NCBI GenBank assembly: GCA_963556145.1
Contig: OY744463.1
Location: forward strand, 7,316,001 to 7,380,000
Direction: 5' to 3'
DNA from: Hygrocybe punicea
Taxonomy: Eukaryota > Basidiomycota > Agaricomycetes > Agaricales > Hygrophoraceae
DNA: 64,000 nucleotides
The stretch's first letter is position 1, and every line of letters begins with the position of its first letter. This document shows positions 10,973 through 21,300 of the stretch, one piece after another. A program made the position numbers and the translations under genes. The notes beneath the pieces are model-generated. The model was given only the letters and a program-made list of their open reading frames with translations, had not been told where the DNA came from and made no database searches.

Positions 10973-12769
10973 TGTCAATCAACCATTTATAGAAAACCCC
11001 TGCAAAAGTGTCTGCTAATGAGCCAATGGGTGCTCGAACGGATTTCGGACCTGACTTCATGTTCGACCAGAGGCTGCATGTGTGATAACGTTCCACCTCG
11101 TTCACGAAATAGGACACAGTATCCGTTTTGGAATCCACAATGAGCGATATGTCCATACGGCAAAAAACACTCATCGATGGTTTTCCACCAACCATATTGG
11201 ACTCTATCGCATAAAGCCCTTCATAGGTCTTTTGGACAAAGTCGAAGAACTCGTTTCTGCCTTGCTCTCGAATAGAAATGGCGCCCCTGTCCGGATTGCA
11301 CGCCACCGTCTTCAATAGAGTCCCCTGCGTTTGAAATATTCTGACAAAGTTAAGACAATCATACATATGATATGACAAGTGAAAATGAAGGGCACTCACC
11401 TTAACTCATCCAAGGTATAGAAACTTGAGACGATATCCCACTTCCAGGATTTGCTTTCCTTGTTGTACAGGGTGTGCACTGTATACACGACCTTTCCACC
11501 AACTAGAAACACACGCCATTCGCCCATCTTACTCAGTGGTTCGATGTACGTTTGCCCAAACCAACGTGAACCTGGAACCTCACAGTTATTGCGCATGTAT
11601 TCCCAATTTCGCTTGGCGTCGCCAGGTAATAGGACGTGATGACCGGTGTCGCTGTGTGTCCGTTTCAAGACAATATTCGGTGGGAATTGGTCGCCATCAT
11701 TTAATAATTTTGCTTGAGGGCGTATCGTATGCGTTACATTCAAAGCGACATGAAGCAAGTTTTGATTTTGTATCCATTTTGAATGGACTGTGTTCATCTG
11801 CTTCGGAGGCGGCCAGATGTGTGCCGTTCGACAGAGTTCGTCCATGCCAGTCATGAAAATCGACACATTTTCCAGTGTCAATCCGTATTGGTTACCGCTG
11901 TCAAGACATCAGTATAATGCAGCGAAAACGGAGCAGAATTAATTAAAGCGATGTCAATCTTACATGTATGACATTCCCATATCCACACCACCAAATACAC
12001 AATCTGCCGATGCGAACTTTTGCCACGTATCGCCTTTGTCTTGATGGCGAAGTATTGCATGAAGGAACTCGGGCCAAAATATGTATTTGACATTGAAGCG
12101 CCGGGCTCCATCCTCATGATGTAGTCGCATTCCGATATAAACCTGTTTGTTGTAAAATACGTTTCAGTATCAACAATCCACAAATTAAACAATAGACATT
12201 ACCCATTCTTGAATACATGCTGAATAGCGACTCTTGTATGACTTGATGATATGGACGTAACCATCAAGATGGGCAATGGTATCGAGTTCGATGTCGGATA
12301 TGGTTGTGGTGACGAATGCAAGATCGTTAATGGCTGCGGCTTTGCTCGCGATACGAGTTGTTGGGTCAAGGATAAAAAGGATTTTGAAAACACGGCCGTC
12401 ATTGTTGCTTAATGTGGTTATACGGCGTTCATTGTTGCTTACGGTGGTTGGCGGTTCCGTTTCACAGTCAGATGATGTTTCCATCTCAGAGTCGGATGAT
12501 AGCCTTTTGCGTGGAAGGAGATCGAGTTCCGCGGCCGTCGCATTGCGGACACCCTGCGAATTTTCACGTATGTTGCGACCAAGACATACCGACTGCGGAC
12601 AAATTCCAGACGAAACGCATTTGGGATGTTGGTGTGCGGATCCGACATGTCTTTGGCAGGAGTTGCCTTCCTTCTTCCACAAAAGACATTTCGTTTTTGG
12701 AGAGTCGCATTTTCGACCAGGGCAGATGTGCATGCAAAGTTCATAACCAAGTTCCTTCTTATATGGCAT
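10959..12769 (-). CDS. Helitron accessory gene C, 541 aa, Cys-rich N-terminus and ATP-grasp-like region
   Basis: Exons: 12769-12203, 12142-11964, 11897-11400 and 11340-10959. All introns are GT...AG and frame holds to TAG. Residues ~14-65 contain about ten cysteines plus histidines (CPGRKCDSPKTKC, CQRH, CPQSVC), suggesting a zinc-binding domain. Residues ~325-500 resemble an ATP-grasp fold. A nucleotide-binding-like segment (NIVLKRTHSDTGHHVLLP) is followed by WFGQTYIEPL...GEWRVFLVGGKVVYTVHT. A late RMDISLIVD...YFVNEVE segment sits where ATP-grasp enzymes place metal-ligand Asp/Asn/Glu residues. The reaction is unknown; ATP-grasp enzymes usually ligate a carboxylate to an amine. The fold call is inference from motif order, and the family recurs in basidiomycetes by recall. 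Confidence 0.7.
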
Positions 12770-12860
12770 GTTTGTGGACCTAGGCAGGATTTCGGATGGG
12801 TGGTATGAGGAACAGACACAGATATCATTAATACATCAATACCTTAATGATTGATTACTT

Positions 12861-12960
12861 NNNNNNNNNNNNNNNNNNNNNNNNNNNNNNNNNNNNNNNN
12901 NNNNNNNNNNNNNNNNNNNNNNNNNNNNNNNNNNNNNNNNNNNNNNNNNNNNNNNNNNNN
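12861..12960. other. assembly gap (100 N) in Helitron copy 1
   Basis: Exactly 100 Ns, a placeholder length. By alignment with copy 2 the missing sequence corresponds to 36015-38248 (2,234 bases): the gene C/D intergenic palindromic array and nearly all of gene D exon 1. The palindrome is a sufficient reason for assembly to fail here. Confidence 0.97.
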
Positions 12961-14303
12961 GATCAAGCCCGAGGATCTAGGTAAGTATATATGTATTTAT
13001 GGCCAAATGAATTCTCACGTCTGGCATCATAGATTGGGCAAAATACGACGAATCCGTGCCAGCATGGCACAGCGGAACCTTGGCAAATTGGTCATTCGGT
13101 GGGCTTCCGGATGCCACAAAGCTCGAGATCATCGGTCATGTTATTGCTTGGTGTAAAGGACATAGTGTCCTCGTCGATTCTGATGTGGCAGATGATGATG
13201 AAGGTGTGATCTAGAATTACATGTGTGATTGTGCTAATGATATAGTACATTTGCAGAGGAGCCAGTTGCCCAGGGCAAGGGCAAGGGCAAAGCCAAGTCA
13301 AAATCGGTCAAAAAACAGAAGGCATCTTCTGCTGGTTTGTACAAATTTTCAACCATAGTGGTGTATAGATCTATTGAATATTCAGGTGGCGCAGACAATT
13401 CGTCCGAGAAGGACAAAAAGAAGCCCAAGCCCAAGCCCAAGTCCAGTAAGTACTTTCATTGTCTGTGATTGTCATACATGCAAACCCTTCATCATGACAG
13501 AGCGCACAATCAAGTCCAAAGCCGAGGACGACGATGAGGGTGAGTTATTGAATTCCGAATATCAAAACGATGATCCAACACATTTATTCATGTATAGACG
13601 ACATAAAGATGGAGGAGGACGTAGCCCCGGTAAAGAAGAAGCGGTCTAAGGCCCAAATGCGTACGTTGCTCACCTTGTTATGATTAATGCACTGACATCT
13701 CGCAGTCGCTGTTGAAATTGGGTCGTCGCGCACAACCCGGCAATCGGCATCGGAGAAATTGACAATGGAGATTAAGCCACCCATCGCCCCCGAGCCGGAT
13801 GTTGTGGCACCGGAATCCGCGAAGTTGGACATTTTAGGACCAGAGTGGGCGGGGTTGTTGGATGTTGATAATGATATAACCATGGACAACGATGACGGAT
13901 CTCCCGAACCTGAAAAGATGTCTCCCAGCGATGGTCACGAGGATGGCGAGATGGCAAAGAGGAGGAAATTGGATGTTGCTTCGGAGCAAGCGGGCATTAT
14001 CGTAGAGAAACTCAACCTGGTGAAGCCACCGAAGAAGTCTCCGACTCCGGGTATGTATTTCAACATTACATCATAGGCTGTATATATTCCAATTCTGATC
14101 TTCTCCATGTCCTAGGATTCCGTCCCAATACGCGTGCATCGTCACGCCACCAGTCATCGACCCCTGCAGAGCCCAGCGCTTCATCAATGGATGTGGATTG
14201 GAGCAACATCGTTCCACCCGAAATCCTACTCTCCATTACTCCAAGCCAAACAAGGCCTTCATCTCCCAAGCCATCGACATCCAAACTTGATCCCGGGCCT
14301 TAA
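12961..14303 (+). CDS. Helitron accessory gene D, copy 1 (5' part lost in gap)
   Basis: Visible exons: 12961-12980 (end of exon 1), 13033-13203, 13257-13334, 13386-13445, 13501-13539, 13598-13660, 13706-14050 and 14116-14303, ending in TAA. Frame holds through every junction. Exon 2 is globular (DWAKYDESVPAWHSGTLANW...). The later exons encode a Lys-rich then acidic, Pro-rich tail with KKKR-type basic clusters that could be nuclear localisation signals. The full-length gene is described from copy 2 (37668-39591), where exon 1 carries a stop. Whether copy 1 has that stop cannot be seen because it lies in the gap. Confidence 0.7.
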
Positions 14304-15391
14304 TTTTGGAGGAGTAAGTCCTTCTTTTGTGGAGTATTCATTATATTTGACTAAAAAAACTGTATCCCAGTCGTTGATTTCTGGAAACTTGGTGACAATC
14401 TGTGCCCTCAAATGTCCTCCTCATACATCGCTACTATTAACATTTGTACAGTTTCTATATATGTATTTCTTTTTGCTCCGTTAAAAATGGTTTGTGTTAC
14501 TGTCCTATGACCATAAGAATTGAGCATGATAGTGAGCATAGATACAGCATAAGGCATCAATCTTGTTGACTGAAAATCTGTTTGTCTAAAATATATCCTG
14601 GTGAATGCATTACTTTCAGTTCAGTTGTACAACCACCTACACACTCAACTTGAGAAGGACAACCTGAGATGACTCTCATTCGGGCTAATGAAAATTCAAA
14701 TTGAATATATGTAAGAAACCAGAATCACGAACTTTATGGACCTATTAAATGAGGATACAATGATACAAGAGTAACAAAACCCCCTCTTGTAGTGGAAGAT
14801 ATAACTGTCACTCCAAGGGGAGCTATGACTCTTTGGTACCAGAATAATACAGTATACTTGTGTGGGAATGATACGTACAGCTCCATAAAAATGACAATGT
14901 ATTTCTGACAAGGATGAAGAACAATGATAATTTCCATGAATTACCAAGCAATTGTCAAATATGCACAGTTGTCAAACAGCCTGGTTGTTCAACTTCAATA
15001 CCTGTTTTGTCTGTTGAGCAAGCCAGAAATAAATATCACTGAGACTCTGAAGATTAAATCCACAAAATATCTTAAAAGGGGGTACCATTGTTCTTCTCAG
15101 TCGGTTTGATCAATGTCTTGTCAGCCAGACCCCTAATAAGATCGTAAGGCAGCTATTCATGATACAGATGCATTTTTGGCCTGTATCAAGGCATGTCACA
15201 GGAACATAGAATGGAATAAAAAAAGTAAACACAGATTTCTAAAGATTCAGGCACGCCTTATGGTGTTTTGGGAAAAGCTTACAAATAATATAATGTCATA
15301 TGATCAATCCCATTGTGTTAATTGTTATTCATGATCCGAACCACTTGACTAGTTAAATGGGCGGTGTTTCCTCTTACTGTCACAAATCCTC
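14304..15391. other. non-coding spacer between gene D and Rep/helicase
   Basis: This AT-rich stretch is nearly identical in copy 2 (39592-40679). No gene or repeat was recognised. It presumably holds the end of gene D transcription and the promoter and leader of the Rep/helicase gene. Confidence 0.45.
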
Positions 15392-18300
15392 ATGAATCCC
15401 CACAACATCATCCGTGTCTGCATTGCATGTTTGACTTATCTATATTTCCTTGCAAATGCAACATTGTTTCCACAACTATGCCAAGACAAACTTATGTATA
15501 TCTCTCCTGAACCAATTTCATGTCCTGTGATATCGACCTTGACCCAAGAATTGGGTGTTTTTCAAAGAAAACTCATAGAACATGAGTTGGCCCCAGATCA
15601 GGGCGATGCAACAATATTGATGCAAATAAATGCAACACTATATGTAAAGATCATTGGAATAACAAAAGAAACAAAAGATAACTTGACAGTCGATCCATTA
15701 TTCGTTTGGACTACATTTAAAAATAGCGCCTTCAAAATGCGAATACGTTCTATTCAATATGCCAGAACATATTTCTTACCTCCTAAATATCTCTTTGCTT
15801 TGTATTGTCTTCTCAAACCTATCACTGTCCAATGTCGTTGTAAAATGATCAAAGCATTGCTCATGCGATCGCTATTGAGACGACATGATTTCAAAACATA
15901 TTTATTTCATTGTATTACTAGTTCTCTATCACATGCAACGTTGCTGTGGACCACACTATGTTTCATAATACGGCATAGCTGTTCAAACATAATTGTGTTC
16001 AATTTGAATTTATTCGGACACTTGTTTAAATCTTTATATATAAATTTCATTCATAGATATGACTACATTGGTGGTGGTAAACGAATACCAACATTCAAGT
16101 TTAGCTTTCTTCAATCTTTTATGCTACCGTCTAATAATATCAACCATGATTCTGACATATTATTCGAATATGTGGGGCATATTGATGAACAAACAGCCAA
16201 CACTTTATATGAAGATAGAAAAACATATGCATGTGTTAAAATGCCTTTACATGAACTTCTGCCAAATTTGACAGTGAAGGATATTGGTGAAATAACAACA
16301 ATACATGGTATATATTTGTCAAAGACATTACGAAGATTACATGGACAAGATCTATCTGTGGCATTAATGAGGCATAATTGTTCAGCTTGTGATACTCATG
16401 TTTCTATTTTTCATGTGCATGATATTAAATCACATAAAGACCTGTGTAAACAGTGGTACAGAAGACAAAAAATGACAGAAACAAATGAGTGCGGCAAAGA
16501 AGAAACTCAGGCTCAAATGAAAGAAGAATTGGACAAGTCAGATAAGCAATTATTTCCTCCTCCTCCTCCATCTATTGAATTGAAGGAAACCATAATCAGC
16601 AACTGGTGCAGAGATACATCACCTGAATGTTTCCAAGAAAGTGGGTGTGCTGTATGTGGTCAATTGGTTGCATTGAAAAACATGTCTTTATTGTCAAAGA
16701 CGAAGGTTAATCTGAAAATATTAACTAGAGACAATATGGGAATCACAAGATGTGAACGATATCATTGTTCTGATCCAATAGAGGATATCAAAGGTCCAGT
16801 GCTAGATGACACATGTAAATGGATATGCAAACCATGTGTGCTCAGTCTGAATAAAGGCCAAACTCCCAAATATGCTTTGGCGAATGGACTTTGGATGGGA
16901 AGAATTCCTGCACAACTTCAAAATCTAACATTTGCTGAACAACTTTTGATTGCCCGTGTTCGTCACAACAAATGTATTGTTCGTGTCTCCTCTGGGATGC
17001 ATAAAATGAAAGCAAATGCCATCATGTTTCAAAACCCAACACCAAAGATATATCAACGGTTGCCTCCAACAATTAAAGAACTTGATGAAGTGCTAGCGTT
17101 TATTTTCACTGGTCCTGCCAGACCAACTCCAGAAGACATGGAGCGAACACCTTTATTGGTTCGCCGAAGGCGAGTTTCTGCAGCTTTAGAATGGCTGAAA
17201 TTGAATCACATGGATTACTATGATTTAGATATCTCCTATGAAAATCTAGCACAATATCCAGATCATGGAATTCCTGTTGTGGTTGCATATCGACCAGCAG
17301 ACACAAATAAGGAACCAGAAGCCACTAGTGCATTTGACAATGAAGTGGAAGATGGTGTGGAAGATGGGCCTTGTCCCTTTGTTGTTAGTGGAGTAACTGG
17401 CGAAAATCTAGATATTACAAGTCCAAAGGCATTAATAGCTAGAGCGACCAAGCACTTGATAGATGACCATGGTGGTGTTCTTGCCATAAGCCATGCTAGA
17501 AATCCAGAATCGTTCTTTAATAATCCTCAGTTATATCCTATGATGTTTCCCTGCCTATTTCCATATGGCTTGGGTGGTATTAGCAGCATAGACAATGATG
17601 TTTTAAGCATCAGTGATATGATGCACAAAAGACATCTCCTGATGTACCATGACAAAAGATTTCAAACCGATCCCTATTTTCCATTGATTGCATTCAATCA
17701 AGAACAAATCAAAGACAGTACAACGGGAGGATATTTGTTGACTAATAAACATAATTTCAACGATATTGCAAATCGCCTGATGAATATCAATACAGCTGTT
17801 TTGGATGACCTCTCTAAAAGATTATCTAGAGGTGATAGAGTCAAACCGGATACATCAGAAGAGAAAGCATGCTATAAACTCATTTCTGATCTGGATCACG
17901 TAGCTGGTCAGGTCAAAGGTTCAATTACTAACAAGAAATACATGCGAAATGAGATTTGGTCTCTGATATCCTATATTGGTGCTCCGACTTGGTTTATCAC
18001 TTTTGCACCTGCAGACATCAATCACCCACTATGCTTATATTATGCTGACAACAAAGAAAAGTTTTATCCTAAACTACGTCTACCCCAGGATTGTTACAAA
18101 CTAATTGCAAACAATCCAGTTGCTGGAGCCCGCTTTTTTCACTTTACTACTGAAATGTTCATCAAACATATATTAGGAATAAATGAATCTCATCCTGGCC
18201 TGTATGGAAACACATCAGGTTATTATGCAACGGTAGAGGAACAAGGACGTCTTACCTTGCATCTTCATATGCTGTTGTGGATAAAGGGATGCCTTACACC

Positions 18301-21300
18301 TCAGGAAATACGTGACAAAATTATGGGTGAAAATTCTGACTTTCAGAAAAGATTAGTGGAATATTTGGAAAGTTTGTGTGTAGGACAATTCATGACAGGT
18401 TCTAAAGATGAGGTATCACAGAAAATGGAACAGACAATGTCGAAACCTGAATATCAACCACCAACATGTGTCATGCCAGATCCACCATCATATAATTGTT
18501 CCATGAATTGTCAATATCACAACAAAAGATCAACATGGTGGCAAAGGTTTCAAGATGTTGTAGATGATCTTTTATTGCGATTAAATGTACATAACAGGCA
18601 TGATGGCAAAAAAAAGCCATACTGTCTTAATTCGAAAGGTGAATGTAAACGACGATTTCCCCGTGATATCTTTCAACAAACTTTTGTAGAACCTAACACT
18701 GGTGCTCTCAACCTCAAGCATGGTGAACCTTGGATGAACACGGTGACACCTGAAGTTACATATATGCTACGATGCAATTCTGATGTGACCAGCTTATTAT
18801 CAGGTACTGCTATAAAGGCCATAGTTGCATACATAACAGATTATATTACAAAATTCTCCTTGAAGACCTATAGCATTTTTGAAGTGATAAAAAGTATTTT
18901 TGATAAGAATTCCAAAATGATTGGTGGCGACCTAAAAAGAAAAGACAAAGTCAGAAAGCTGTTTACACAAATAGTCAATTCACTCACCTCCAAAATGGAA
19001 ATTGGTGCTCCAATGGCTTCATTATATGTCCTTGGAAACCCTGATCACTACACCAGTCATAAATTCGTGCCATTCTTTTGGAGATCTTATGTTAAAGAGG
19101 TTATCAGTGCATGGTCTGATGAAGAAATTCCTAATATATGTGAAGACCAAAATAATGCACAAAAGGTTGTTATTGGTAAGAATAATGGCGCATACATTGG
19201 ACTTTCCAAAGTAAATAATTATATGTTCAGACCCGCCTTGTATGATAATGTATCACTGTATGACTGGATACGTCTTGCCACTATGGAACCAAAGAAAAGA
19301 CGCACCAAAACAAAGACCAAAAGGGCCAGAAAAGAACCAGTGCAAAACCAAATTTTTGACAATCTAGGCTGTGATGATTTGTCTGACTCTTGCACTGAAC
19401 CTACTAATGTTGACTATTCCAGTGATGACAACTTGTCTGATGTCGTTGATAATGATATACTCATGGAGATAGATGAAATTCCAAAACCTGATAGTTTGAA
19501 TAGACATGCAGGCACAGAAATAGCTGATAAAACAAATGAAGTTGATCTTAATAAATTGACAAAATTTGAAAATGATTATACTTTACATTCCAATCATCCA
19601 CAATATCTTACCCACCATGCCAAAATGAAAGGGAATGATCCTTTCATAGTTCCTAATTTTATTCCGAACACTTTGCCAAGGGCTGACCGTGGTGATCGAG
19701 AATATTATTGTTGTACAATGTTAACGTTTTTCAAGCCATGGAGAAGTGGCAAAGAACTCAAAAGTAAATTACAAACATGGGATAATGCTTTTATAGACCA
19801 CGAGTTTTCTAAAAAAGAACTAGAGATCATGAAATACTTTGGTCTGCGGTATGAATGTTTGGATGCAAGAGATGATTTCTCTGCTAAACGTCAGAAGAAT
19901 AATACTGCAAATATAAGGTATTCATGGGCGACCTCAAACGGTCTTGATGAACTGGATGACATGCACAATGCTGAATTTGCATTTAATGGCGACGACTTTA
20001 ACAACAATATTGATGAAGACAATAATGACACGGAAATACTCCTGAAACTTGGTCAAAAAGGACAAAAAAGGAAAGATCAAATGCTGATAGCTGAAAGAAC
20101 TTTGAAAAGGTCAGGGTGGCTCGATGATTGTATTGATGGTACCCCAGATATAGGACCGTTGATACCTATAGAACCACCTGTAGTACAATCAGCAAAATTG
20201 TGGAGAACTGCAGTCCTTGCAAAGAAAAAGGAAATCATCGATGACAGAAATAAAAATTTACCAACAAACACAGCAACCATAAATAAATTGGGAAATTTTC
20301 AATATAATGATGTCAAGATAGTGGATGCAGCATACATCAACCATATGTTTATTCCTGCAAACAGAGCTGATCGTCATCTTATTGATGTAACTATCAATGA
20401 TTACAAGTTGAACACTGACCAAAAGAGAGCATTTCATATCATTGCGAATCACTCTACTTTGATTAACGGTTCTGATAAGCTACGCATGTATCTTGGTGGG
20501 ATGGCAGGCACAGGGAAATCACAAGTCATCAAAGCATTGACTAGTTTTTTTGGTAAACACAACGAAAATCATCGATTTGTGGTTCTTGCACCAACCGGTG
20601 GTGCTGCTGCCCTTGTAAATGGATCCACATATCACTCCATTCTTGGAATTAATCAGGGAGGATCATCTTGTTCCCTTGCACAAGTACGTGCCAATCTTGA
20701 TGGTGTGGATTACATTTTCATTGATGAGGTGTCAATGTTATCTTGCAGAGATATGTATAAAATCAGTGCTCAGTGTGCAAAAGCACGTGGTGTTTATGAT
20801 GAACCCTTTGGTGGCATTAATATGATATTTGCAGGAGATTTTGGCCAACTTCCACCAGCTATGAGTGGTGCTCCTTTATACTCTGGAACCGTTGGTGTCC
20901 AAATCAATTCCAGTCAAACTATAGCAAATCAGGAAGCGGCTATAGGCAAAGCTCTTTGGCATCAAATAACAACAGTTGTTATATTACGTGAAAATATGAG
21001 ACAAACCAATCAGTCAGAAGAAGATGTCCAACTGAGGCTTGCTTTGGAAAACATGAGATACAAAGCATGTACTCCCAAAGATATTGCATTTCTTCATACT
21101 CGTGTTGCAGGAAAAGGTCCAAATGATCCAAAATTAGCCCAAAAGAAATTCAGGAATGTGTCAGTTATAACTGCATTGAATGCACAAAAAGACAAAATCA
21201 ATGAACTTGGTATTCAACGTTTTGCTGCTGAAAATAGGAGACCATTAACATCATTCTATTCCATAGACAGATGGAATGATCCTACTAGTTTCAATAGCAA

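Noticed and set aside
12851..13156. Frame spanning the run of Ns
   Set aside because: Artefact of translating unknown bases; only the gene D exons downstream of the gap are supported.
7112..14303. Gene A-D cassette as TET/JBP or KDZ-transposon companions known from basidiomycetes
   Set aside because: No His-x-Asp dioxygenase motif or KDZ transposase signature was seen in any of the spliced frames.
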